The notes beneath the pieces are model-generated. The model did no database searches, was not told where the DNA came from, and saw only the letters and a list, made by a program, of their open reading frames with translations. DNA of 64,000 bases from Heterodera schachtii (lineage: Eukaryota; Nematoda; Chromadorea; Rhabditida; Heteroderidae), in the NCBI GenBank assembly GCA_023374025.1, contig SIJG01000003.1, positions 248,001-312,000 of the forward strand. The letters run 5' to 3'. Positions 1 through 15,121 of this stretch are shown one piece after another. The position numbers were made by a program, and so were the translations under genes. Every line of letters begins with the position of its first letter. Position 1 is the stretch's first letter.

Positions 1-281
1 CAACAGCAGCAAAAAGCTCTGAAACATCCCTTCCACGAGCAACCATCTAAAAAACGAACAAAAAATGAGATTTAAAATTGTCTCAGGTAAAGGTGTTCCG
101 ATTACTAAATACTCGCATTTATTATCCTGCGCATGGCATCCATTTTGATGTTCTCCCTGTTGCTGTCCAACATCGCTTTTAAATCGTTGAATTTCCCTTT
201 GCCATCGAGCATTGTGCCGCCTTCAGAAATTTCAATTTCAGGGCTGCACAGTCCTTCCGCGCCGGGATATGCCATTCTCAT
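1..281 (-). CDS. apb-3: AP-3 complex subunit beta, N-terminal part (runs off the window)
   Basis: Large beta-adaptin of the AP-3 vesicle coat, which sorts cargo to lysosome-related organelles. The first exon (281 to about 117) starts at MRMAYPGAEG and contains FNDLKAMLDSNRENIKMDAM, the conserved start of the AP-3 beta armadillo trunk (family: KxxDLxxMLDSNKDxLKLEAMKRIV). The second exon (about 42 to 1) continues with MVARGRDVSELFAAV, matching the family MIARGKNASDLFPAVV. The join that keeps frame and family length is ...RIIN|MVARG, which needs a GC donor (GCGAGT) and a normal TTTTTTAG acceptor. The rest lies beyond position 1. Identity rests on about 70 residues recalled from the family. It lies 407 bp downstream of the CDK gene on the same strand. 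Confidence 0.8.
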
Positions 282-688
282 TGTACAATATAGGTAGGTA
301 TGCTGAAACCGTGTTGCTGAAAAGCCAACATTTTGTTCACATAAAATTTTGCCCTAGTTAAACATAATGCCAACTTTACTTATTGAGCGTTAATTCAAAA
401 ATATGCTGATAACAAAACAATATTTAAAAGAGAAACGATGAGATAGTACGATTTTTTTGCACCAAGTGAAGTTGACATTAACGAAACAACATTGAAGGAA
501 CGGAACGATTGAACAAAATTTAAAAAAAGTATGAATCAGTTGGTTGGCCATTTTGTTTTTGTTCGTAGTGTGTGGATAAATGCCGCATTGATAATGTAAT
601 TAAACTAATTAATGTAATTTATACAACATCGCTCATTCATTTAACACAATTCCACCGAAAATAAACAAAGCCCCCCCCCCCTTTCTTC
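282..688. other. AT-rich spacer between AP-3 beta and the CDK gene
   Basis: No coding potential seen. It holds the 3' flank of the CDK gene, including a C homopolymer at about 671-682, and the 5' flank of AP-3 beta. Both genes read leftward with about 400 bp between stop and start, so a shared operon is possible but no spliced-leader evidence can be shown. Confidence 0.5.
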
Positions 689-3600
689 TCAAACATAACA
701 TGTTCTTCTTTCGTCACTGTCATTTGTCGTCTCTGATGCAATTGAAAGTTTTTGTTGATGAATAATTCCATCAAATGCGGCAAAAACTGTTTCTAAAAAT
801 GGCAGAAAAATGTTTTTTTGAGAAATGTTTTCTTCTTCTGTTACCTGTGGGCGAAAGTGCGTGCAAAGTTTTTGGCAATTCGTTGAAATATTTGTGCAGC
901 ATGGCACCTGCAGCTGAGATGCGTTTCCGCGGGTCCAACTGAAACCAAAAGTCAATCAGTGCCAATGCCACTTTTTTGGTCCGCTCACCGTGAGGAGTTG
1001 GGTGAGCAAATGGCGCCCTTGCTCATCCAACTTGAACATCAGCTTGGCATCCACGTCCACCCAATCCATCTCTGGATAATCCTCCAGCTGAAACTGCTCC
1101 CACTTTGGCAAAAGAAGAGCCTGAAATAGTCCAAATTATTTCACAAGCATTGATAATTGGTGGGTGAAATTTGCCTCGGGCCAATGATTTGCCGAGGGAG
1201 TGCCACGGACAGAGAAAATACGGTCCCTTAAAAACAAAAGGTGTTCAGTGAGTTGATGCCGTGAAATTCGTTACAGTTGGTCAAGGGCATCGCTTGCGCC
1301 CGGAAACAGCGCGGAACCGACGCACATTTCAGCAAAAATGCAGCCAACTCCCCTGAGAAAACGGAGTTGGTCAGCAGGTCGCGATGAAAAGGAATTTTCC
1401 CAATTAAATCAAATTTTGGACCCTCCGGGGAAATTGTGGGGAAAAGCAAAAAATGTGTAAGGAATGCCAACAAATCTACCACATATCCAATGGAGTGGAG
1501 TAAACGGTGGAGCCGAGCAGTACATCCGGAGGGCGATACCAAAGAGTGACCACGTCGTGGGAGAATGTGCGACTCGGCACCGACTTGGCCCGTGCCAACC
1601 CAAAGTCGGCCAACTTCAGTTCCCCGTTCGTATTCACCAGCAAATTCTGCGGCTTCAAATCTCTCCAATGAAAAGCAATACAATAAGAGGGACACTTTTC
1701 ATTTGATCATTACCGATGTAAAATTTTTTGCTCATGACAGAAGGCCAACCCGCGGAGAAGTTGGAAGAGGAAAAGCTTTGTGCGGAAAGAGTCCAATCCG
1801 TGGGGGAACTGCTCCATGTGCTTGGCCAAGTCGGTGTTCTGAACAAAGCCAGGAATTGGCAAACGCAGTGAGACAGACCATGAATTCGAACACGAGCACA
1901 AGGGAATGGGGCTGGTGGATGATGATTTGATGGAGACGGACGATGTTGGCATGGCGAAGGGCACGCAGCAGCGAAACTGAACGACAGTGCCAATGAAATG
2001 AGAAATGGAATTGAAAATGTGACAAGTGCCACCCCCCCCCCCCCACAGTGAAGTCCAAAAACCAATTAGAAGGATGGGGGTAATTAACAAAATGAATTTG
2101 GCAGTGCAAATCTCTTCGAGGGTAATTCTAATGTTGGCATGCCCATTTCTTATGTCAATATTAATAAATCTGTAGCTTATCCCTTAATTTTTTCTTGGCT
2201 TTGTGCCCTCTCCCCCCTCCACCTTCTCTAATGGCGGTGAATGGCAATCCCTCCTGCTCTTGAAGCCGAATCTCCTTCAGCGCCACGATGGACCCGTCCA
2301 TTCGGTTTTCGCTCTTCCATACGGTCCAAAATTGGGATGGTGCCATCCTCCTTTTCCCCCTTTTGCCATTTCCTACCGCATAACTTCCCTCGCCCAGCTT
2401 CTCCATGCGTCTGAACTGCTCCAATCCGCCGTTCTTTTTGTGCGGCAGCGAAGGAAAGGGCTGAAATATTCGTTAAGCAAATGGACAATTCGGAAGAAAC
2501 GGCACTTTTCGTTGGCTTTCCGACATGGGAGAACATTTTTCGGGAAGGGTATTCTGTCGGGCAAAGTCGAACACTGAATCAATTAATTGGGCAATTAATA
2601 TTGGCACTAATTGAGTGCACTTACAGTATTTGTTGGATGGGCTCAGTGCGTGAAGGACACTGCTGGATGAACTATCCATCAGAAGGACATCGTCCTCCAA
2701 TGGTTGTCGAATGGAATGCATTCTGAAAAGTCAGTCGACCATTCTGTCCATTTTACTGTCGGTGACTCATAAACGAGGACTACTGTAGTCCTACAGTATG
2801 ACTGATTTATTTCGATTACGTTGCCGAGAGGCGGAACTGTTGATTGGCTCCGACGGATCTCGACCTTCCCCCTGCGCTGTCCTTGGCCCTCTCTGTCGTC
2901 TTTCGTTTCTCCGCCTTTTCCCCTCTCTCTCTGCCGCTCTCTCTGTCCGCCGTTCTCCATCGGCCGTTCAGCAATGCATTTACCAGTCTTAATTACCATT
3001 CATTAATTGCTTAATTAATTGTCAGCTTTTCCCAAATCACCGCTTTTTCGTCATTGAATTTCTACTGCTGCTGCCGTTGCGGTGGTGCGATTCGAATTGT
3101 GCCATTTCTGCTGAAAGGTCTCAGTATTTGACTTGATGGGGTACCAAAGTGGAAAAAGTTTTTGGTCGGCTTGTTTGAATTTTTACTGTTCCGTTTGGTT
3201 TTTCCACGTCAAAATTTATTTTTCTCGAATTTACCATCGCCAGTCGGCGCCGGAGGGGGTGGACATTGGCATTGGCCCTTTTGGACACTCCATGAAATGC
3301 TCGTCGGGAAAAGGGAAGAAAATGGGGCCTGAAAGATGACAAAGCATCAAATGTTTCGAAATCAATTTACAATAAACTCACATCACTCGGGGACAATAAA
3401 GCAGAGAAGGCGGATTCTGTGCGTTTTTGGCCCAAAGTTCGCTTGGGCGGTGAGATCAAATAATGTTGGCCCGGGAAAATTGTGGCCGATCGCCCTTTGA
3501 GTGCTAAAAAGGAAAATATGAAGAAAACCAAGGTAGAAAAGGAAAGTGACAAATGAACTAAAAAAGGAATATCGGACCAAATATTATTTATTCAAATTAT

Positions 3601-5053
3601 TAATCGCCAATTAGTTAATTGACCCGCTCACCGTTGGCCACAATTGCACTTTCCGTTGGTGCGGACGGACGACGTTTGCGTGCGTTGTCATTGCCGGGCA
3701 CTATTTGTGCCGAAATTGGCTGCGTAAAGTCATCGTCACAGCCATTCTCATCGACGTAAGGCACAGAGGAAAAAGAGGGGGGCCGATAATGACGATGGGA
3801 GTGATGGACCAACCACCAACTGATGAAGGACAAATGCGGGAAAGAAATGGCAAAAAAGGGCTGCTGCTGGTGGGGATTTGTCTAATTTCCCCCCCAGGTA
3901 ATTTCCCCTGATATGGGGGTACTGTAAAGGGGAGGGGGATACGGTACTTTGCCCTTTCCCTCCTTTACCGCTTCTTCTGTTCTTCGGCCGATCCGCTGCT
4001 GAATTCGTCCTGCTTTGAAGCTGTCTCTGCCGATGGCGTCGATGCGTTTGATTTTTCGGTGCCTTCGGCTGAACGGAGAAACTTTTGCCAAACAGTGCGT
4101 TAAATTGGCATTCACCTTCTTTCTTTCCTTCCTTTGTGCTTTTATTTGAATTTTGTGGCCTTTCCCGCTCATTGCTTTTGTGCCGCGCGTTTAAATTGAG
4201 GAAAAATGCCGAGGAAGACGAAGCGCAGGGAACGAAGCGACCGTTGGACTTTTTCCTGAAGCAATTAGTTAATAGAGAGGACGATAATTGGATGGTAGGG
4301 AGTTAATTAGTATGGATTGGTGAGGAAACAGTCAGAGGAGAAAATAGGAGGGTAATAGTGATTATTGGCAAATCAGAGCATAATTTGGCGATTGGACTAG
4401 GCACACCTTCTCGACGAACTTCCGCTTGAATATCCGCTTTCGCCCTCTCCCCCCGGCGCTGCCGTCGTTCCGTTTTCTTTGCCAAAAAATGGAAATCGCC
4501 TCGTCTTCGTCCTTGCCGGTGTTAATGGACTTTGGTGGCCTTCGACCGATCCGTTTCGGCTGTTTTGGCACGGCACCGACCCCTCCTCGGAATGGGCATT
4601 TGGCCCATTGAGTCCGAATTGGGCCAAAAATGGCTGAAACACAAATTGTTATCTTTTGATGATTTGCGCTGTCCATTGGTTCCCATTTTCGTTCATTTCC
4701 TTCCATTTTTCGACCTTTTGTCGCTGTTGTCCATTGCCAATTGTCGTCGCTGTCGACGATAGGCTGATTCGATGCAAATTCTCCGAGCTTTTTGACGTTC
4801 TGACCAAATTGTGCCGTCGGCTGAGTGCGCTGAGTGACCGCGAATTGCGCACCCCCGCAACTCCGTCCCCACCGTTTGGCCTCGTCTCGGCGCGACCCCT
4901 TCGCTTTTCCGAAGGCATTTCCGACAGCCAAGAACCTTTAAAAGGTGAAAAGGGCGAAAAGTGATGGCAAAAAAACAAAAATAAAAGCCAACAGAAGAGA
5001 GAAGGAAGGCACTTACTGAGCTGAGAAGCGAATTTGCTCCAAACGGTGGCCAT
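689..5053 (-). CDS. PFTAIRE-type cyclin-dependent kinase (CDK14/CDK15 family)
   Basis: Serine/threonine kinase activated by Y-type cyclins at the membrane in Wnt/PCP and cell-cycle signalling (family knowledge). The alphaC helix reads LPFTAIRE, the diagnostic PFTAIRE box (about 2230-2255). Further signatures in order are EKLGEGSYA (glycine loop), [61 protein letters not shown] and [14 protein letters not shown] (about 1480-1660). A non-conserved Ser/Arg-rich N-terminus is spread over exons at 4715-4935, 4407-4633, about 3627-3811, 3370-3510, 3235-3330, 3065-3110 and 2630-2720. Their splice phases mostly agree; the exon at about 3975-4080 does not fit cleanly. I start at [13 protein letters not shown] (5053), whose exon ends in a perfect GTAAGT donor (5011-5016). 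The C-terminus ends RRTCYV at 689. A 51-nt insertion lies directly after the glycine loop (see findings). Confidence 0.88.
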
Positions 5054-5681
5054 TTCCGTTGAAAAACAAACAAAAAAACAACGGATTGACTCAAAAAATC
5101 ATTGAATTGAGCAGAAAAAAGCTTAAATAAGCGATTTGATTCGGGGAATGGTGAGCAGAAAAATGTTTTTAATCGGAGAAATATTAGCGAAATCGGATAC
5201 ACCGGGGGGGGGGGGGGGGGGGGGACTCATCGAATGGTGAAAATGGGAGAAAAGAGAAACGGACAGACACTTTTGTGGTTGGTCAATGGGAAGAGGAGAG
5301 AGAAAATGAAGAAAAGCATTTGGATGAGTGGCGCAACAGTCGCAGGCCAAAGGCAATTGGCCCGGCACAATGCCCTCGCCGAGGGGCACAATTAGTGGCC
5401 AAATTGTTGTCGCCCTTCCGCCATAAAATAGTCCGAATTCCGTCGACGCTTTTATATGGGCTTTGGAAGTGCCTTTTTTTGCTGCTGTTTAAGTTGCAGT
5501 TAAATTTGGAAAGGAAAGTAATATTTTGCTGTAGTCTCACGAGGCTAAATTAAATTAATTCCGACTTCAACAAGCTTTTGAGTTTGACCTCGTTTCACGA
5601 GGATCATCGAAACGAAGGAAAAGCGATGAGAGAAAAGGGAATTTAAAAAGATAGAGAGAGAAGGGAAAGAGAGAGTGGAAA

Positions 5682-5716
<35 letters not shown>

Positions 5717-7320
5717 GGGAGAGAGAGAAGGGGGGGGAAAGAGAGGGGAAAGAGAGAAAGAGAGAGAGAGAGAGAGAAAGAGAGAGGGGGGGGGGAGAGA
5801 GAGAAGGGGGGGGGGAAGAGAGAGAAGAGAAGAGAGAGAGAGAGAGAAAGAGAGGGGGGGGGGGGAAGAAGGGAGAGTTGTGAGTGGGTGAAGAATGAGA
5901 CTGATCGGCAGCAGCTTATTGATGTGGAGTTCGTGTAGAGAGAGCATTAAGCCATGGCGGGAAGGCCCCTTCAAACCGACCGATCAAACCACCAAAAGCC
6001 GCTGCTCCCCTTTCTCTCTCTCTCTTTTCTGGACACTGCTCACTTAGTCCAAAAGTTCTCGGGAAAAGCGTCTGTTTCTTCTGGAAGCAAAAAGAAAATG
6101 AGGAAAAATGTACAGCATTTAGCCGAGGGCAAATTATTGGTGAACGGAAACAGTGCAAAGAAAAAGCTAATAAAAAAGCCATCGGACGACGGAATAGCCA
6201 AGGAGGGGGGAGGGGGGGGGGGAAACCAAGCAAAGTCAGTCGGGGGAAAGTGCGGCAGGGGTCAGTCGCTCAACGGAAGAATTGGCCATTCATTGGCACT
6301 CTCTTCCCGTTACTTTCGTGCCACAAAATCATTCATTTCACACAACTTCAAAAAACAGACGGAAGCGGAGGATCCCTTCCCCCCCCCCCCCCCCGTTAAT
6401 AGCCTTTGTGGCTAATTTTGAAGTCCGTTGGAGGAGCAAGCATTCTGTTTTTGCGGGTGCCTCCGCTTTTTTCGGCCTTTCTCTCCCCCCCCCCCCCTCT
6501 TTTTTGTTTTTCCTTTGCTAAATGTGTTGGCGCTGTTTGTGCCCCCCCCCCCCCCCCGAGGGGAGTCAGCACCCCTCGGCCGGCACTTCATCATCCCCCA
6601 CCCCCTCCCTCTCTTTGCCCCTCTCGAATATCGAATATTTGGGGGCAAAACTAAGGGACCGCCGCCAAAATGAGAGAGTCCATGCGAATTTCGGCCCGAG
6701 GCCATTCGAATGGCCAAAAGATGGGCCAATTTGAGTGAGTGACAACATGGAAGCCGACCACAGCACATTTTTAAGCCTGGGACTCGGAAAAAACAAATGT
6801 CGGAAAGGGACACAAAGGACGACGAAAGAGCCATTAAATGAGTCAAATTGCGATAAATTTTAAAGCCGACGAAAGAGGAAAAGGCAAATTCATAAAAAGT
6901 AAGGGATAAATAACATGGAAATTGCCACAATCCCTTAATTAAGTGAACGAATTTAATTTGAAAAGGGGGAAAATGTCAAATGGCGGAAGGAAAAAAAATT
7001 CAAGGAACAAATGAACATTTTAGGAAGTCGAACGAAGCATCAAAAATGCCATCCGAAAGCTCAGCAGAATAAAGCTTATTGTCAGTACTAATTAGTTCAA
7101 TTATTATACATAGGTAGATTATATGTCATCCATATTTTTTTCCAATTGTCAATTTTAATTATTTCCCTCCATTGAGCTTTTCGAAAAGCATTTTATTATT
7201 TTACAGATAAAAATAGTAATCACAGAACAATGGATGGTTCATTATAACTCACTGTGAATACAAAACAGAAAATACTGAGAAAATAATCGCACAAAATGTA
7301 TGGAATGTGTACGTTTTGCA
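5054..7320. other. Gene-poor spacer with simple repeats
   Basis: 2.3 kb between the CDK start and the NSF stop with no credible gene. It contains G20 at about 5205-5224, a 220-bp AG-rich microsatellite, and C runs near 6381, 6487 and 6541. Open frames here are low-complexity products of these runs. The right end (about 6950-7320) is AT-rich 3' flank of NSF. Confidence 0.6.
5652..5872. repeat. (AG)n microsatellite interrupted by G runs
   Basis: About 220 bp composed almost entirely of A and G on the plus strand, with GAGAGA stretches broken by G7-G11 blocks. A polypurine tract of this length can adopt triplex (H-DNA) form. No reading frame through it resembles a protein. Confidence 0.9.
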
Positions 7321-10577
<3,257 letters not shown>

Positions 10578-11243
10578 TATGCTTAAATAAATTAGGAATA
10601 ATTTCATAAAATGCAATTTAATATTTGGCAATTTCTGTTCCAATGGAAAATGAAGGCAAAGCGAAGACCGAATTTTGTTGCGGGTGGGGGGGGGGGGGGG
10701 AGTGCCAGCGGTCGATGGCCCACCCCCAGGGTATTCAATTCCCTCCCTTTCTGAGCATCAAATGCCCACGTCCATTGGAAAACTTAAAATGGCACACACT
10801 GTGCCCACTGATGCATGGCACAGACACAGCAAACAAATGTCAATGCCTTTCTCAGTGCGTGCGTCAACGCACGCGTCAAAAAAAAGGAAAAGACAAAAAG
10901 GGGAGTAAAAGTGTCGGAATTGACAAATTTCCTCAAAGCACGGAAAAAATAAATCTGATTTAAACTTTTAAGTGCAAAAAAAGAATGATTTGCATTATTT
11001 TTATTCCTAATTTACATGCGAAAAAACCCAAAAAATTACAATATGCGAAGAGATTACAAATGAAAAGACGCGGGCGAGTCAAATTTGGGAATTGAGAAAG
11101 CGACGGCCTAAGCAAAGTATGAAAATGACATTAAGGCTTCAGAAGGCACACCGGAGAAAAGACAAAGAATGGTAAGAAATGAATGACTAAAAGTCGAACA
11201 AAGCTAAGAAAATGAGCAGTCATCGACAATCGCTGCTAAGAAT
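10578..11243. other. Spacer upstream of NSF
   Basis: About 670 bp between the carrier gene stop and the NSF start. It holds a G-run at about 10687-10700 and AT-rich 3' flank. No gene seen; it must contain the NSF promoter or an operon trans-splice site, neither of which I can pinpoint. Confidence 0.5.
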
Positions 11244-14200
11244 TCAAACGTTGGGCAACAATTTGGGCTCAAATCGCGGCATGAACAGGCCGAACTTGTG
11301 CTCAATGCCAGAAAAGGTTGCTGCAGCCAATTTGTATCCACCGATGTGGTGGGGGTTTTCCGATGCTTGGTCCAATATTGTGGCGTGGGTCGAAACCTGT
11401 CAAACGAAACCAATTCGAACATTTATTTTGGGTTGGGAATTTGTAACTAAAAAAGTGATAAATAAAAAACAGACTTCCGAACCGCTTGGCCGCGTACCAC
11501 CAAAATCGACGTAAAAAATGCGTTGCAAAAGCTCATAAGTGAGGAGAGTCACAGCAAATTGAGGACTGGACCGACAAACACGAGCTTAAAAAGCAATTGG
11601 TACAGGAAACGAATATTAATTAACATTAAATGACACCTGCCGCGCCCTTCCAAAATGCCGAAGGTCCCTCTTCCCTAAGAATCTGAAAATTGATCAGGCC
11701 TGAAGAAGCAGTGTTAGTCCGTTAGCACCTTTCTTGAGCAGTCGATGAGTCCGTTGTACGTCGTTTGGCCCGTACGAGCGGCCACTTGCAGCCGCGTTTT
11801 GATCACATCAGCTTAAATGAAAAGTGCAAGCCGTATCAAAACCCAACACCAGTAAATCTAACCGGGGGTGACCAAAGCAGCGGCGGGTGCCCCGGCAATA
11901 AAAGCGGAGACAAACAAAGACCAAGGCCGATTGTAACCCTGAAGAAATGAGTTCGATGTACAATCATTGGACTGACCACACGACCTGTTCGTCGGCTGTT
12001 TTCATTTTCATATGCGCATAAACGGGGAAATAAATGGCGGAGAAGGGAATGTCGCGGAGAAAGCACGCCTGGGCACCTCTGTAGAGGCCGCCGAAGCCCA
12101 ACTCGCGCAGAACGGTGAAAACATTCACTTTTGGGCCGTTGATGATCTCTCCCGCAGTTTGCAGCCGAATTTTCACAATTTCCAACGGATTTGTGAAGAC
12201 AACCTCAAAATGAGCAATTTTAAATGTTTGAAATTTTAATACTGACAGCGAATGAGTTTTTATGGCAAAAAATAAGAAACTTGGGATCCGGGGGTGAAAA
12301 AAAATTCGAATTACGAATTTTTTTTAAGAGTGAAAATTTTGAAAAATTTCAAAAAATGGAAGTAAATAAATTTATTTTATTTTGAAAAAACAAAATTATA
12401 ATTTCAAAGAAATGAAAATTACAAAAATGAGCAAGATGTTTCTAAGTTATTTAAAAATTCTGAACAGCCTCCAATTAAAATTATATTTTAGAAATATTTT
12501 ATACAAAGATTTTATTTTCCAGCGATATGACTGGGACCGTCCATGGTTTTCCCCACCTGACTGGCCCCAGCACAGCCACCAGCCAAAATTTCGGACGAAA
12601 GCGAAATGCGACCGTCAGAAGTTAATTTGTCGCGCATAAAATCATTCATTGTCAATTTAATGGCCTTTTCAGGCGCCACGCCAATAATTTGGGGCAAAAG
12701 TCCGCGGTAAAGGCCGAGAACACCTGAAGAGGTTAATAGGTAAAAAAGGGAAGGAAAAATACTGTAAAACCTTCAAATTTTATCACTTTTTTGAAGCAGT
12801 CATAACTGAAGAAAAGAGCAATTGTTGGTGTCAAATAAAAATAAACGATCACTCACCTGTTTTTGTACATCACTTCGCCAAGGTAAGAGCCGGTCCGCTG
12901 ATTTTGCATCCGCGTCTTCACCAAGTCGATGGGATACACCTGAAAAATTGTATAAAGAAAAAGTAAAAAGAGAGGGAATAAACCGCAGTGGCACCGGTGG
13001 CGCCCGCAAGAGAACCCAAAATAAAACGGTAGACATTTTCCAACACCTAAAAGAAACGAAATTCAGGGACCATTGACCAAGGAAGGACGTAGCTGAAAAA
13101 CAAACTCACCGCAGTTCCGAACCCTCTCTCGTCTTTGTTTTTCACCGCCTTAACATTGGCCAAACTGTGAAATGGCAACAACAGAATTGGTTTGTTTGGT
13201 TGCGTTCTCTGTTGCTCTTACCGGATCATATGCGAAACGCGCTTCAGCCGTTCAGGGTCAATTTTGTCCAAATCGGTCAAATCGACTGTCCGATGGCCAG
13301 GGTGATTGAGCTCGGCCAAGTGAAAGAGTATTTCGACCTGCAAACAATAAGGTTTACCTGTGATTAGCATCAAATTTGAATTGCAATAGCTCACCTCATA
13401 AGGCGTTATTTGAGCGTAGGATTGCGTAGCCTAAAAATGATTCAAAAAAGGATTGTTTTTGCTAATTATAAATAAATGACCAAATGGCGTGCTAAAACAC
13501 CTGCAAAAACTCTTCACTGAGTCACTTTCAGGTCAATGTTCCCGCGGGCAATGCTCTGATAAACGCGTTTGATCAGTTCCATTTTGGCCAACAGCGAATT
13601 GAATGCTTGGTAAAAGGGAAAACGCACCTAAAAAAAGGCATTGAAACTGAAGGCACAGAAAATGGAACATGCGCATGAGTACAAACGCATGGTTTTTTAG
13701 AAATTCTCACTTTATGCGCACTTGAATTGCCTCCAGCAACGGCAATCAAATTGTTTCTCGAAAAATCCGTCAGCAAATGGCCTTTGACCGTTGTCATAAG
13801 TTGAAAAAAGTCAGTGGCCGTAATACTCCCATCATTTTGCGTGTCAAATCTGAATATGAAATTAACTCAGAAATTTAAATTCTGCAAGTCTTACTTTTTA
13901 AATGCTTGCAATCCTTGTTCTTCGTAAAAGTCGTGAAGCAATTGACAGAAAGCGTGGTAACCAATGGAGCGCTGCTTTTTGCTAAATCAAAAAGAAATTA
14001 ATTAATGAATTGGAAAAATCAAAGAACTAACGCGCCGAAATATTTCTTGATAAATTCGCTGTTAAAATCAAAATCCAATTCGACCAGAGGGGTTGTGTGG
14101 CGGATGACCTGAGAATTCAATTGCAAAAACAAACAAAACAAATTCCACCTTCTCAAATTCATCGGCAGTAATTGATTCGGACGCATTATTGTCAAAAATT

Positions 14201-14733
14201 TCAAAGGCAGTAAGGTACAAAGCATCTGGGGCACAGAGACTGGCTAAAACGACCAATTAAAACCGATTTCAATTAAAAGTATGGAAATTGAGTCATTCCG
14301 GCAAAACCACCTTCAAAAGCACTGAATTCCTCGTATGAAATCAATCCGTCCTTTGCCGTGTCAGCCGCACTCGCCAAAAGACGAACCGTTTCTCTATTAT
14401 AATTTTCCTCCGTGTAAAGTCCAAGATATCTAAACGTTCGAATTAAACTAACAAAAAGCAGGTCAACAGTAATAACTTTCGAATAAAGTCAGACGCCGTC
14501 ATAAATCGCTTTCCATTCTTTTCGATGCTTGCATATTCGTTGAATAAGTTCAGCAATTGTTCTGAGTTGGCCCGTGGCATAAACCCACCGGTAAGACCCG
14601 AAGAATGCCGATCCTCGCATTTTGCGTTTTTTATAGGCCAAAATGAACAGAAATTGAGTAATTTTGGACGAAGGTTAGCAAAAGGACGTGTGAAAGAAAA
14701 ATTGTCAGACGATGAAGGCGAAAACAGTGCCAT
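11244..14733 (-). CDS. Calcium-regulated mitochondrial aspartate/glutamate carrier (aralar/citrin, SLC25A12/13)
   Basis: Inner-membrane antiporter that exports aspartate for glutamate plus a proton in the malate-aspartate shuttle. The N-terminal EF-hand half includes [53 protein letters not shown] and [18 protein letters not shown]. The carrier half shows [65 protein letters not shown] and [17 protein letters not shown]. The C-terminus is [20 protein letters not shown], as in citrin. I start at [12 protein letters not shown] (14733); MPRANSEQ (14580) is the alternative. One base near 13519 breaks the frame in a conserved stretch (KVT.EEFLQ), an apparent single-base insertion. At least ten exons. 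Confidence 0.93.
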
Positions 14734-15121
14734 GGATGAAGTTGAGGTGCCGAAAATAGTAAATTATTGGTAAAATCAAATAAAACAAATACCTAAATAA
14801 ATTGTCAAAACAAATAAAGGAAATTAGTCAAATCAAATGAAGTAAAGTAAATTTGCCTAATCAACCGTTAGATAAACGTAACGCCGTTTACTTTTATAAT
14901 TTAAAGAACGCCACAAATTCAATTAAAATTTTATTTTAAAAATTAAAAAAGAAGAAAATTCATTTTTTATACAGAGAAAATTGACAAATTACTTTAACAG
15001 TAAGAGCATAAAAATCTTATCATTTCAAAGGTGCGAAATCACAATAATTGTTATTGTATTCACAATTTGTTAGCACTTAAATGAATGTCCAATTTGATTT
15101 CTTAAACCGTTCGTTTTCAAT
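14734..15121. other. AT-rich spacer between channel and carrier genes
   Basis: About 390 bp, very AT-rich, no coding signal. It contains the 3' flank of the Kv channel gene and the 5' flank of the carrier. Confidence 0.5.

Noticed and set aside
5567..5974. Open frames of 87-135 codons on both strands
   Set aside because: They are translations of the (AG)n microsatellite (Ser/Leu/Pro or Arg/Glu repeats) with no non-repetitive core.
6412..6930. 172-codon minus-strand frame
   Set aside because: Built around C/G homopolymers; no family resemblance, no splice context, composition-driven.
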